Shown here piece after piece: positions 10,623 to 56,318 of a DNA stretch of 64,000 nt. The stretch is from Metaphire vulgaris. Its lineage: Eukaryota > Annelida > Clitellata > Crassiclitellata > Megascolecidae. Under the pieces are notes generated by a model. It was not told the DNA's origin. It was given only the letters and a program-made list of their open reading frames with translations, and made no database searches. Where the stretch lies: positions 9,122,534 to 9,186,533 of the forward strand of contig CM030852.1 in assembly GCA_018105865.1 (NCBI GenBank). The letters run 5' to 3'. The translations under genes and the position numbers were made by a program. Every line of letters begins with the position of its first letter. Positions within the stretch are counted from its first letter, which is position 1.

Positions 10623-11411
10623 GTGATAGGTATAGGTACAGATTCTATTCAGATTCTTTTGCATAGCTATAATATTTTCCAGCTTAATTGATTAGTAGTT
10701 AAATGACTCGCACAATAGTAGTCGCATAATAATTAATCGATGAATAAATTACTACTTGGGCTGTATACTAACGAATGTGTTTCGTTGGTCATTCGATATG
10801 TCTGAAGATATCGCGATGAACGCATGAGGACAGAGGAATGATTCCTCAGCAGACTTCCCGGCATGCTCCGCGTTCTCTCTATCTGATTCATTCTCGAACC
10901 TTCGCTCGCTGCTCGAGTACGTTCTCTTTTCTTTTGCAAATCCTAGAAAAGCAAACTAGAGTCAACGTCAAATAGGCCTGTCGAGAGTTGATCTGCGGCA
11001 ACTGTTTCACTTTTCGAAAAGCAGTTAGGGGGCCTAAATATTCGGCATTTCTACTCCAAAACATTTGATCCCATCGGCAGGAATATTTTTATAACCCCCT
11101 GACATCCCAACAACCCCCCAACTTGAGGTCGACACCCCCTCCCAAATTTCCTAATCGAACGCCCCCATTCAAGAAGTAGCACCTCCCAACACACCCCACA
11201 ATACCCCCAACTTTATTTCTCTGATTACCTTTTTTGCTTGTTAGATTTTTTGGAGGTTTGATAAGATTTTTGGTTTTTAATGCCTGTCAGACGTATTTTA
11301 TGGGATAACCTTTTCCCACAATTATTCGGCAGAGACCCCCAAATGTCACCGACACCCTCCCCCAATTCACAATCCTAGAAATAACCTTGCCCATCGGCCT
11401 AGGCTACAGTT

Positions 11412-11700
11412 CATTGGCGTAGCCACGGGGAAACGGGAGTCCGACCACCTATATTAATCGGACTGGGACCGGTCGTGTGATTTGTGCAAAACCGTTGAGT
11501 AGTTGGGGAGTGGGGTAGGTAGTAGACCCCCGGCCTACGAGAATGCGAGAATGAAGGAAAGAAGTTAATAAAAGCGCTGGAGATTGACGCGTGCGACCAA
11601 CGGCGTTTTTCTTATTTATTTCGCTCGTCAAGATTTGTTTCATCTGAACACCTGAAAATGTCGATGTGCCCACTATTCTCGAGTCCTGGCTACACCATTG
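11412..11700. mobile_element. hAT-like MITE, CATTGGCGTAGCC family
   Basis: Left end CATTGGCGTAGCCA and right end TGGCTACACCATTG are inverted. The target duplication is poor (5/8). Another left end, CAGTGGCGTAGCCA, starts at 11754, and its first 110 bp resemble the element at 2388. Confidence 0.6.
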
Positions 11701-13549
11701 CCAAAGTCTTAGTCAGTGCGAGCTAAAGTTACTAAACCCTGCAACCCAGTGGCGTAGCCAAGAGGAGGGTTTTCTTTTCACATTGTGTTTGACACATGTT
11801 TTATTTACGGACGCGGTTTTGAGTGTTAACCCCCCCCCACCCAACCCTTCGGTGAACAAGCGAAATTAAGCAATGTGACGACCTTTTTGCTTGTCAGCAC
11901 TAGCGAAGGAAGGAAAGATCACACAACACAAACTAAACTACTAGGCCTAATAAAATATGCACAGCATCTACCGAGTTAGCTTTTTCTTCTTCCATGATTG
12001 TAGGCCAATCGCCCTCTTCGTAGATGAATAGCTCCGTATTTTTGCCAAGAAATTCTTTGCTTTCCATTTTGTTGAACTCATCCACGCACAACAGACAACG
12101 CTAGACTGAAGAATAGGTCTAAATCTAATTAAATTAAAAGACTGTGGCGATGCTAATGTCTTCGTATGCTTAACAAGTAACTTAAATTGGCTTATTTCTA
12201 GACGGCCACAACACTAGGAGAGCCATACAAGCGGAAATTCTAAATGTTTCCAATATAAGTTTAGTGATCACACAGCAAACAAGTTAAATATACAAGTCCC
12301 GAACAGCAAGTACAACGCGTCGAATCGAATGACTATAGCGTTAAGATTGCCGAGGTAAACGACGTCTGCTGTGCCTAGAATGATCGAACAACCGAAACGC
12401 TGTTCGGGCCGCCGCAAAAGCGGTGACATCCAAAGAAACCTGTCGTTTCACAGATCAACCGGACAGAACTCGCCAGTCACCAGTTGAAATAACTGAGGAC
12501 TTAACAGTACTTCTGATTTACTTCTGGCATTCAGGTCAACAGACCACTCAAGAAACGATACACACCACTCGATCTATTGCTCTAACATCCAGGAACAGCG
12601 ATTTTATGGGCAATTTGTATCCATTGACAACCATTAGCGTCGCCACGGGGGGGGGCAACTGTTCCCCCCATTCCCCCCAACCTGATCCCAGACCTCCTAT
12701 CAGATTCGCGCAAATCCGGTGAGAACTGAGAATGACCCCACCTTTGGCGATAGCTACTTCATTCTGAGATTAAGTGCCTAGGAATAAGGAGCTACTTTGG
12801 TGCTGCTTTTTAAAACGTTACAGAAATTAACGAGATGGTACTTACTTAATACCGACAGAATACCAATATCAATATAAAATACCGACTGCGACTGCGTGAT
12901 TACTGATTACGTGCCCGGTTGTAATCCGGCTAATATATAGTCTTTGGTTGGCGCTTTTATTAAATGCACAGTGGTTACTGTGACTAAATGCGAAAACTTG
13001 AATTAAGCGAAATTTGTATTTAATGCGATTTATTTGTTGATTGAAAATCGTATTTGCAATACAGAAGTTAAAAGCGGTAACTCTTTCTGTGCGTCAACTG
13101 ATTATTCGACTTCTCTAGCGCCATAGTTATTATATGAGCTGGATATCAGCTGGTTTAACTTCTGTAGCGCCACTATTTTAAGCGTATGATGGTGTTAGGG
13201 TAAAACGCTTGATACATTTGATACTAATTGTAACGATTAAAATTATAATTCACTTTTACGGCACCGTTTCTAATACTCATACTCGATACTCGTTTGTTGT
13301 TCCTCACTCTCGTATCGTCATTGGCACTTGTTGTTTCTCTGTTGCTCCAGACTCTCAAATTCATTACCGTCGTCATTTTGTAAAACCAATAGATTATCAT
13401 CTTTTAGATCTAGTCTTAAGTCATTCCTGTTTGGCTTGGCCTAACCCCTTAAATTACTCCCGTGACTGACCTTTCCAGTTCTCATTCGGATTGGATTTGG
13501 CGTACCATCGGCTGGTGCATTTTATTGCACCACTATCATAATGCCTGGG

Positions 13550-13800
13550 TATTTTGTGATAGTGGCACCATAGAAGTATTTTGATTGATTGATTGATTTA
13601 TTGATACTCGGAGGTATCAATCAATGGTACTCCAGATCCAAACTGCAGAACAACCAAGTCATTTCCAGATATGTCAATTGGAAAGAGCAAGGCATATAGT
13701 GGAAGAAAAGCTATCTGCAAGAACTGAGTTTTAAGTTGGGAAAGAGATGAGTTTTATAGAGAGAATGTTTTCTGGAAGAGAGGATTTATAAATTTATCAC
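13550..13800 (+). repeat. Dispersed repeat, probably LINE 3' region
   Basis: The stretch beginning with (GATT)n and then gatactcggaggtatcaatc resembles 23440-23670 and 46075-46330, which share ggtatcaatcgatggtactt-like and ggaagagatgtgttttaag-like blocks. Three copies in this window argue for an interspersed repeat. Confidence 0.55.
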
Positions 13801-14050
13801 TAAATGCTTGAGGATGTGATACAGGATTTGAAGGAAATGGTGATTCTGAAATTGTTTGGTTATGGCTCAGGTTTTCGACTGAGATGTTGGAATTTTTTGC
13901 CTGTTGCAGAGTGTGAGAAAGTAATAGCAGATTTTCAGCAATGACAAATTTAATTTCTATCTTCTTAGTTAATTATATTCATGAGAGATTGAACAATGAG
14001 CATTTTGAAAATTTTGTTGCTTAGAAACTTCAGATATAACCGACTCAACG

Positions 14051-48170
<34,120 letters not shown>

Positions 48171-48640
48171 CTATTAATAAATAATTTATTCTAGCTGCTA
48201 AGTTTTCACTCTTTTCAATTCTGTGCTCAATTTACATTGGTTAATGGTTTATTTGGTTGAACATTTCTGTAAATATCAACCATTTTATTGTTAGATGCAA
48301 GATGAGACCTATTTGAGTTTGGGACATCACTGTCTTAAATGTCATATACACTGTAGTTTCTGAACCTCATTACCTGTAAGCTATACAACTCCTATACAAT
48401 TCCTATGATGTGAATTTTGTTTTGTTTGCAATTACACAATTTGAAAAGTGACATTTGAACCCGAATTTTTGCAGAATTCTGCAAGCATATTAAATATCAC
48501 AAACACATCCCCACATTAGTAATGTCACTATGCTAAGTTCATAAATGTGTGTTGTAAATTGTAATATTTTTAAGTTTCTGAAAATTTATGTCCATTATTT
48601 AATTAACAACAGGGTAATAGGACAATAAAATAAATACATG
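48171..48640 (+). promoter_or_regulatory. MCM8: MCM8 3' UTR and candidate polyadenylation signals
   Basis: AATAAA occurs six bases after the stop (48176-48181) and again at 48624-48629 (caataaaataaat). The first is unusually close to the stop, so the second, after about 450 bp of AT-rich sequence, is the more likely signal. A LINE remnant on the opposite strand begins shortly after it. Confidence 0.5.
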
Positions 48641-48744
48641 ATTTATTTGCTCCTTAATCCTTGTTTATCAAAAGAAAAGAATATCAAAACCTCAAAAGAA
48701 TATGCCATGAAAATAAACATGTTAAAAACAAAAGTCATGGTAAT

Positions 48745-49180
48745 ATCATCATCATCATCATCACACTCCATAGTCCATAAGGACCGTCGGAGCCAACGGT
48801 GTAAGAGTGCTCGCCCATGGCCCTTTCCTTTCTTTGGCCATGTGTATCGCATTTTGGGTGGTGTCAAGTCCAGTCCATTCAAGAATGTCATCGATCCATC
48901 TTCTCTTTGGTCTTCCTCTTTTTCTCATACCATTTGACCTGCCCATCATCACTGTCTTTATTATTCTGTCATCCCTCATTCTGCAGATGTGTCCAAATAT
49001 CGATAATTTTCTTTCTTTGATCTTTTCCACAACAGTCTTTGTTCGTCCCAGGTCTTTGCGAATAGTATCATTTTTGATCATATCTTTATAACTTATTTTC
49101 AGCATTTTCCTATAACATTTCATTTCAAATGCGTTCAGTTTTAATGGTAATAACATGGTAATAACAGAGTAAAAATCCAC
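48745..49180 (-). mobile_element. LINE ORF2 C-terminus, tail to tail with MCM8
   Basis: The minus strand reads FEMKCYRKMLKISYKDMIKN, then KERKLSIFGHICRMRDDRII and RKRGRPKRRWIDDILEWTGL, a typical non-LTR ORF2 C-terminus, open for about 139 codons. It ends in an (ATG)n tail at 48745-48757. Confidence 0.8.
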
Positions 49181-49294
49181 AAATTCACAACGGTTGAAGG
49201 TGAACTGGAACAGGTGACAATTTTGTTACCTAGGGAGCCTACTAATGGAGGATGCCAGTAAGGGGGAATAAACGAGGAACTAAAGAAGAGATCG

Positions 49295-49500
49295 AAACAG
49301 GGCCTTATTAAGGCGGGGGCTGAAGCCCCAGGTCCACCATAAAAATAGGCCCACCGTTTTTCAAGCGACGACCTTTTTTTGCTTGTCAGAGATTTTCAGT
49401 GAAGGCGGCGGGAAATTTTACAAGGGGCAATTTTCGAATTATGGAAGCGACGACCTTTTTTTACTTCTCAGCCCCAGGCCCACTCGGACCTTAATCCGGC
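49295..49500. mobile_element. hAT-like MITE with CAGGGCCTTATTAAGG ends
   Basis: The left end agggccttattaaggcgggg and right end ccttaatccggccct are inverted. Inside, gacgaccttttttt occurs twice. The large hairpin at 49503 starts at its right edge. Confidence 0.55.
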
Positions 49501-49502
49501 CC

Positions 49503-49804
49503 TTATATTTCATCGACTCTGGGGGGGCACCCTCTATTTCTACCAACTCCCCTTCTAAATTTTGTTCCCCTAGAGCGGTTCCTTCCTCCCTCCCTGACCC
49601 GATGTCGTTCGTCCGCTGGGTTCCTTTAGTTGATGATAACCAAGACAGTCTTATCCATTATCTCTCGGTTATCATCAACTAAGGGAATCCAGCGGACGAA
49701 CGACATCGGGTCAGGGGAGGGAGGAAGGAACCGCTCTAGGGGAACAAAATTTAGAAGGGGAGTTGGTAGAAATAGAGGTGCCCCCCAGAGTCGTTGAAAT
49801 ATAA
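49503..49804. repeat. 300-bp near-perfect hairpin
   Basis: Left arm 49503-49641 and right arm 49667-49804 are reverse complements with very few mismatches, for example gttcgtccgctgggttcc and its complement. A 25-bp loop separates them. Neither arm resembles another sequence in the window. Confidence 0.9.
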
Positions 49805-49963
49805 CGCTCTGCAAGCAGCGCCGAAGTCCAGGAGTCTAGATTAAACACTGCCGGTGGGATGCATCAGTACGCATCCCCTCACGTGGAACCGCCACTGGGA
49901 GGACAGATCACCATCAACAGTATCAAGTGACTCAAAATAGGCCTACACTTCTTTTATCTAATT

Positions 49964-50331
49964 CAGTGGTTCTTAACCATTTTATGATTAAGTACCCCTG
50001 AAACAAGTATAAGAGAACAAAGTACCCCCTACCAGCATACCTTATCCCATGACAAAATTTTGCAATATACTGAAAATAATTATAAACTGAAAATAATTAT
50101 AAACTGCAACAAACGTCTGTTACAAATTGCCAGAAAGTGGACTTTTTCTTTAAAATTTATAATTTAGTACACAAATTTCTACAGCATTTGCATAGTATAC
50201 AGGGTAACTTGTAACTGGGTAACTTGCAGTAAAAGTCTTTAAACAGACTTTATTTCCGGATTATTCAGTACCTCCACAATGTCCTTCAAGTACCCACAAG
50301 GAGTACGAATATCACCGGTTAAGAACCACTG
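49964..50331. mobile_element. hAT-like MITE with CAGTGGTTCTTAACC ends, copy 1
   Basis: Ends CAGTGGTTCTTAACC and GGTTAAGAACCACTG, with a perfect 8-bp duplication ATCTAATT (49956-49963 and 50332-50339). It is 368 bp, the same length as the second copy at 58626-58993. Confidence 0.87.
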
Positions 50332-50439
50332 ATCTAATTAATACCCAGCAGCTGATGCCTTGTATACATCATGAAGTGGCGCTTTCAAATCCAATTGTTA
50401 CTGAATGGGATGAATAGCTAATTTATGGACAGATGGAAT

Positions 50440-50560
50440 GAACTGGATGATAGGATAGTAATGGCTACAACTGTGAACGAGTTCAAAATAAACCTCAGTA
50501 GCCTAGGATATTAATTAGATTGCACCGGAACAACACTTTAAACCTTGTTATGTTATGTTA
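50440..50560 (+). mobile_element. Short LINE 3' end
   Basis: Reads RWNELDDRIVMATTVNEFKI then NLSSLGY-stop, resembling a non-LTR ORF2 end, followed by ttatgttatgttactgtatg. Confidence 0.45.
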
Positions 50561-50812
50561 CTGTATGTTATGTATATAATTTTATGTAAACTTCGATCGA
50601 TCCTCGGTGATTTTATCAAATCTTTGAGGGACCAAAAATTATCAGTACCACCTGTTGATAATAAATAAAAGCTAGGCAGACGGGTCTGCTGCTGTTCAAG
50701 CCCCAAGGAGACGCTGGCTGCGAGGACGTTGGCATTCGATTCTCGTGTTGGGAACAGGACGCAGTTCACTGTCAGTTGAACAAGATCCGAGTCGTTGCTT
50801 CCTCGTCTTCAG

Positions 50813-53800
50813 AGTCGCGCTGGGGAACTCAAGGTGAAACCAATTGCCGCCTGCCTTGGTCTGCTGCTCGTCGCTTTTCTGATAGACTCAATTGTAAACG
50901 CTCAGGTAAGTTTTTGAAATATATTCGATATTCCAGCTAATATAGAATTTAAATGTAGGCCTATCTAGTATATAACTAACGGAAAGATTACTGTCGGCAA
51001 GTCAACTGGGCTTCAGAAAAGGCAAAGGAACAAGAGACGCCATTTGGCAAATAAGACTCATATGCGAAAATACACAAAGAATTGGAAAAAATACGCACAT
51101 ATGTTTTATCGATTACAAACAGGCTTTTGATATGGTGAATCATACAAAACTATTAGAGATACTGAGTTGGACAGAAATACCAACTATAGAAACAACTTAT
51201 ACTATAACGGTAACCAGTCCGCTACAGTGAGACTACAAAATGAAGAAACGGAACGTAGCCTACTAGAGCTCTAGTCACTTCCTGTCTTCTTTGCAACGAT
51301 TCAATTAATAGCCCAGAAGTTGAATTCTTAGGCCTATATGCATGGTGCGATTTGTGACCTGGAGCAGTGGGGAGGGGATATGTCGAGCTTGGGGTGTAGT
51401 TGTTGGGGAAGTGTAAGTGTAACAGTGGAAGGATGTAGTGGTGGGGGATGTAGCAGTAGGGGCCAGGGGGGATGCAGTTGGGCAGTGGGGGGGGAATCCC
51501 CCCTTCTCCCTACAAATCGGGCCCTGCTTATATGTTCGCTAGCTTCATTCATTCAATAACGAAATGAAGAAAATTGCATTACCAGTGCTATGACAACCAC
51601 AATATTATTCTGGAAAAAGATACCTAGCTGATCAGGTAGCTACTACAAAACTAGTAATATATTAAATCAATACTAGCCCCTTTACCGTCCATTTAAATTT
51701 TCGATGCCATCGCCGTATTGGCCATTTATTTTTGGAGAACAGCGTATTTCAAAGCTGAAATTTAAATTTACTATATCTCCGGCTATATAAAAGCTGTGGA
51801 AATGAGTTATACTTCTCCTTCTCTCGCGGGAACCCATTGCTTTTGAATGCCTTGCCGACTGCAGTGACTGAGGCCAACTCTGCTGGACTGTTCCTGAGAG
51901 AACTAAAGACGCACCTTTTTAGTTTAGGTTATGGTTGACTATGGTGTTGTTATGGTGTGCAGCGCCCTTGTCGTAGGCCTTAACCTAGTGCACGGCGCTA
52001 TAGAGATTGTCTTGAAATAAATAAATAAATATACACCATTGTTTAGCTTTTTAGCGCTCTTTCTAACCGTATTAAAATTTAAAAAATGAGGGTAGGATGC
52101 ACTCTATGGCGTAAAATCAGTGGCAGCTCCACCGGGGCAGGGGAGAGCCCGCGCCCCCCTATTGAGAGCCTGGCCCCCTAGTCCCCCCCCCCAGTTGGGA
52201 CCCTATACTTAATGCTACATACATTAAACAACAAATGGTTGGCCCCCCATGATTAGAAGTTGCCACCCCAACGGCCCCCCACTTGCCAAATCCTAGAGCC
52301 GCCACTGCGTAAAATTCTCCCACCAACAAATTTTTTAACCTCTCCAGCAAAACATTTTAGGTGGTGACCCTATTTGGATAAGCGGCAAAGTTGTAGGAGA
52401 ATGTCTGTGGAAAAAGATAAATCAGAACTTTTGGAAATCGGATCATTTTTGGTAGAGATATACTACTTCAAACCCGAACACCCCTTTGTCGGACACACAC
52501 ATACAGTAAGCCTTACTTTGTAAAAGCACGTGTGTCTATTACGGTGGTTCCTAACCCGTGGTCCGCGGACCAAAAGTGGTCCGCGACAGGGGGTCTAGTG
52601 GTCCGCGGCAAATTCTTAAAAGCCTTAGTAAAAATTAGGGGCCTGTGGGGTAGGGGCGGGGATGGGTTGGGACCTGGGCGGGATGGGTTGGGGCCTGGGC
52701 GGGGATTGGTTGGGCCAGGGCGATTGGGAGATGGATGGGGAGAGGGAAGGGGAACGGGGGTTTGGGGCCTGTGGGGTAGGGCGGGGCGGGGATGGGTTGG
52801 GGCCTGGGCGGGATGGTTTGGAGCCTGAGGGGATGGGTTGGGCCGGGGCGATTAGGAGAGGGATGGGAAGATGGAAGGAGGAACGGGAGTTTCAGCTGCA
52901 ATTAAGACGCTTCGTTAAACGCTCCGTTGATTATACAGTTTTGATTAAACAATTTGGTTGTCAATGGCAACAGCGGCTTCCAACATCTGCCGTGTATTGT
53001 GACCGACCGACCGACCGACCGACAGACAGACAGACAGACCGACAGACAGACATAGGAAATTATTATATTAGATGCAATATTCGTGGGTGTCATGGCGTCT
53101 GCGGACGTCGCATTGTCTTCGCTGACGTTATTCTTGTCGGTGGATGTTTCAGAATAAAGATTGTTGCGATGGGCGCAAGGAGACTAATTATACGGTACTA
53201 TGCCCATTTCCCTGCTGCAAAGGTTATATTGAGATCAACGGCTCCACACTAGACGAAGTTACAACATTCGTGGTTTGTCTGATCGAAGACGCTCCAGGTA
53301 ATATTCCCAAAAGGCAATATCTTCATCCTCACTATAGTTGTCATCTTCACGTCAGTTGTGACGATAATATTACTGTCATCATCGACATCGAGGGGGGCGT
53401 CAACGCATTGTGACGTCATATTGAGGGGATCTGACTTTTGTGACGACTTGTGACGATGGGGAGGGGTAAAAAGCCCGCAAAAATCGCGTTACGTAAATTA
53501 TGGGCGGCCCCTAAGATCTCTTCATTGTTTTCTTTTCCTTCCATAAAATCTTCAGCATCCTTCGTAAAAACCACATTTCCTGTGGCTTCCAATTTCTTCT
53601 GCATGGCCTTAGATATAGTTCATGTCTCTGCTCCATACAAGGTAGGTAGGTACAACCCATAGGCCATCGCGGGCCCGTCGGGAACCGAAGGGTTAGCGCC
53701 TTCAGGTATATACGGCAACGGCTGAATGAGGGCGGATTGCCAGCCTTTCCCTCGCCGCCTTTCCTTCCACCGAGTTAACACCCAATGTACTCATTCACAG

Positions 53801-54261
53801 CTGAGTCGACTGGGGGCGCTTGGGACAGAAACAACCGAAAAGTTTCTGCCGCGGCCGGGAGTTGAACCACGGACCTCGGATTGGCAGACCAGTGCGCTAA
53901 CCACTGCTCCACCTAGAGGACTGACCAAATGTAGCTTCTGAGCACTAGCTCTAAATCGTGTCTCGTAAGAGATATGCCATTCTTGATGTTATGTCTTTAT
54001 CACATTTCCGTCACTGAATACTAAATTATAGCCTACATATATTGCGTTAAAGAGGAACGTAAGGTCTAATATTGAACGAACCTGCGTGACTTTAGTCATT
54101 AGGGCCTAATGCGCCATCTGGAGTTCTATCTACGGAATTCGTTAATGGCTATTGAATAGTTCCACGTGATGTCTGTTCCTCTGATATCTTCTAGTTAAAA
54201 TTCACTTTGATGATAATTTCTCAATCGTTGTTTAGGACCCCCTCCGATAGGCACAGAATGA
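50813..54261 (+). CDS. Small secreted cysteine-rich protein, unknown family
   Basis: Three exons fit in phase: 50813-50905, 53153-53297 and 54236-54261. The first carries a hydrophobic segment (CLGLLLVAFLIDSIVNA) that looks like a signal peptide ending near AQ. The second encodes KDCCDGRKETNYTVLCPFPC, then CKGYIEINGSTLDEVTTFVV and CLIEDAP. The third adds GPPPIGTE and a stop. The mature part is about 56 residues with six Cys (CC, C, CC, C) and two N-glycosylation sequons (NYT, NGS). Acceptors (cgtcttcag, tgtttcag, ttgtttag) and donors (gtaagt, gtaata) are good. There is no ATG in the first listed exon and an in-frame stop upstream at 50777-50779, so a 5' exon with the start codon is missing. 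I do not recognise the family. AATAAA at 54586-54591 fits the 3' end. Confidence 0.65.
50995..51190 (+). mobile_element. LINE reverse transcriptase fragment
   Basis: Reads QLGFRKGKGTRDAIWQIRLI, then CFIDYKQAFDMVNHTKLLEI, the block with the first catalytic Asp of a non-LTR reverse transcriptase. It lies in intron 1 of the secreted-protein gene. Confidence 0.75.
51825..52030 (+). mobile_element. LINE 3' end with (AAAT)n tail
   Basis: Reads PLLLNALPTAVTEANSAGLF then LRELKTHLFSLGYG-stop, related to the end at 33110-33250, with gcggcgctatagagattgtc-like tail and (AAAT)n. Confidence 0.7.
52118..52307. mobile_element. hAT-like MITE, CAGTGGCRGCTCCA family, inverted copy
   Basis: Perfect 8-bp duplication CGTAAAAT (52110-52117 and 52308-52315). 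The right end matches the left end of the copy at 30211, so the two are in opposite orientation. Confidence 0.85.
52536..52890. repeat. hAT-type end plus G-rich minisatellite
   Basis: Starts with gtggttcctaacccgtggtc and cgcggaccaaaagtggtccg (a hAT-like end). Between 52640 and 52870 is an imperfect roughly 30-bp repeat (gggatgggttggggcctggg). The long open frames over it are repeat artefacts. Confidence 0.65.
53004..53052. repeat. (GACC)n/(GACA)n microsatellite
   Basis: About 48 bp, ending 100 bp before the acceptor of the second exon of the secreted-protein gene. Confidence 0.9.
53700..53925 (-). repeat. tRNA-derived SINE, second family
   Basis: The minus strand reads ggtggagcagtggttagcgc (A box) and gtggttcaactcccggc (B box). 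The body matches 35226-35405. It lies in intron 2 of the secreted-protein gene. Confidence 0.75.
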
Positions 54262-54610
54262 AAATGAACGGAAGGTCCGGTAAATTCTCTGCAGAAGTCG
54301 CTTCAGAGAACCTTCGTTTGACAAAGAAACGGATTCAACGATCGAAAAATGATCAACAACAATTCGGACGTTTTATCTCTCATATTTGCTTAATTAATTT
54401 AGATTTCAGTGTTTCCATCATTCCATTTAGAACTCTTCAGCAACACTTGCATTCATTTAGGCCTACATTTGGAGTCTTTGTGGTGATTGTAATTATCAGC
54501 GTAGTATCAGTTCATGCAGTCATAACGCCTATCATCAAATTATATGCCGTATGCTTATCTGTCGAATTCGAACATTTTAATGAGCAATAAATAAATTCGA
54601 GCAACAGATT
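54262..54610 (+). promoter_or_regulatory. Likely 3' UTR and polyadenylation signal of the secreted-protein gene
   Basis: Follows the stop at 54261. AATAAA with a second overlapping copy (gcaataaataaat) is at 54586. A 120-codon open frame runs through it in another phase, but the upstream exon's phase excludes it. Confidence 0.5.
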
Positions 54611-54723
54611 TTTTCAATGTCATTAGGCCTATCAATTGTCGAATTCATGTGAAATTTCCTAACACTTAGGCCTATGTTGATAGATATAATTGCTTCAGCT
54701 ACTACGACCATGCACTGTCATTG

Positions 54724-54980
<257 letters not shown>

Positions 54981-55172
54981 TTGAAAATTCCGCGGAAGGC
55001 GACTGCGTTAAATATCTGGAGTGTCAGTGATATTCGTTGTATGAGAAAGGATGTATCTCTTTTATCTCCAGATTGTCGTTACAGGAACCTGCAGAATTCC
55101 TTTAAGAAGTGAAGACCTTCTTCGTTGATTGGCCCCATTGTCTCCCAACCCATAGGAACAAAGTAATACCAG

Positions 55173-55473
55173 CAGTGGCGGTTCCACCATGTTGATGACT
55201 GGGGATGCATCCCCCTACCCGGGTTCCAGATGACCTTTTTTCTTGTCAACCTATTTTCCGGTGAGTTTTTTTTTCATTTAGTGAAAAATACTGCGAATTA
55301 CCTCCTTTTTTTAGCTTGTCGACCTTATTTGCAAGGTTTATTAACATTTAGAAGGCAAACAATGACCTTTTCCTCTCTTTTCTTTTGTTTTTTCTCTTAA
55401 CTTTGCATCCCCGACACCAACTTCCTATAATTTTTTTCCATCCACCCACCAAGAATTCCTGGAACCGCCACTG
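55173..55473. mobile_element. hAT-like MITE with CAGTGGCGGTTCCA ends
   Basis: Ends CAGTGGCGGTTCCA and TGGAACCGCCACTG are inverted. Flanks aataccag and gatacgag agree at 6/8. It abuts the end of the LINE ORF2 remnant. A lone right end of the same type is near 49880-49896. Confidence 0.7.
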
Positions 55474-55479
55474 GATACG

Positions 55480-56290
55480 AGGAAGACAGTTGATGGTATT
55501 TGTCCCTTTTCCTCTCGGCTGCACGTTCGGCTGCAGCACCTGCGGATGATGCTGTCTGATGACAGCAGGAACCAGCGAAAGTGTCTGCAACTTTCACGTC
55601 CCAAATAACGCATCTGCCTGTCCTCCATGGGATGAGAGTGCAGCCATCCGGTCGTTTTCCATCGGATCTCGATAGCCTCCGATAGGCCAGAAAGTTCCTT
55701 TGACGAGGAAACCCGGTCTTTATCATTGGGTGACATAAAGTATCGTTAAGGGTGGCGTGTCGGGCGATTCGGCCAGATCCTAGTCGACAGGAGAGACCAT
55801 GGTGGCCATCTCGTTCAACTAGAGATCCGCAAGGACAGCTGTGTGACATGCACAGTGTGGTCCCAAGTCGTACAGTGTTTATTCTAGGCCTTCTCTGGGG
55901 GGAATTCCCCTCCCCCCAAAATTTGAATTTTCTCCAATTTTTTGGCATTTTGGCAAGTAGTATCACTTCTCCAATGTCTGTTCTCCCAAAAATCTTAAAC
56001 TCCCACCCAATAGAATAGCCACTGCAAGTCGTAGACCAGCCGCTACGCGCAGATTCAATATCAAGTCTTAGGCCACAGTTGCTGATGGGCAAAGCGAAAA
56101 GCCAGTCGCCTGAATATGGTGATGTTACTGCATTCAACCTGGCTCTGTCGACGTCACTTGTATGACTTGAGAACAAGCTGGAGAGTTCTTTTGCGATCAG
56201 TGGATTGTCCCAGTGTGATTGATGATGTTGCTTATCTATGTTCGGCGTTTGCATAAATTGCAGGCTTGTGATAGTGCAGCAGCAGCGCAG
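55480..56290 (-). mobile_element. LINE ORF2 C-terminal domain with a nested MITE
   Basis: The minus strand reads SGDWLFALPISNCGLRLDIE, then, after the MITE, LCMSHSCPCGSLVERDGHHG, LSCRLGSGRIARHATLNDTL, RSDGKRPDGCTLIPWRTGRC and VIWDVKVADTFAGS. The CPCG...HGLSC zinc-knuckle-like and RPDG endonuclease-like motifs are those of R2/Nimb-type non-LTR elements. The part outside the MITE is still mostly open, so it is a fairly recent insertion. Confidence 0.75.
55873..56024. mobile_element. MITE with CAGTGTTTATTCTAG ends, copy 3
   Basis: The left end is intact and the right end is GAATAGCCACTG. A perfect 9-bp duplication CAAGTCGTA (55864-55872 and 56025-56033) proves insertion into the LINE reading frame. 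Confidence 0.87.
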
Positions 56291-56318
56291 CAGCAGCAGC
56301 AGCAACAACAACAACAAC

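Larger units (their letters stand above)
9747..14050. other. Gene-poor interval upstream of MCM8
   Basis: Between the Harbinger MITE and the MCM8 start no coding exon can be supported. It holds a LINE remnant (10330), microsatellites (10518), hAT-type ends (11412-11700, 11754, near 12630), a LINE-tail copy (12735-12850) and a dispersed repeat at 13550-13800. A minus-strand open stretch at 10740-10930 begins with Met-rich, Arg/Ser-rich sequence and could be an unverified 5' otopetrin exon. Confidence 0.5.

Noticed and set aside
52662..53252. A 196-codon Gly/Trp-rich open frame
   Set aside because: It spans a G-rich minisatellite and a (GACC)n repeat; both strands are open because of composition.
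54207..54590. A 127-codon open frame as the last exon of the secreted-protein gene
   Set aside because: Needs an upstream exon ending with two bases, whereas the upstream exon ends with one; the in-phase reading stops after PPPIGTE.
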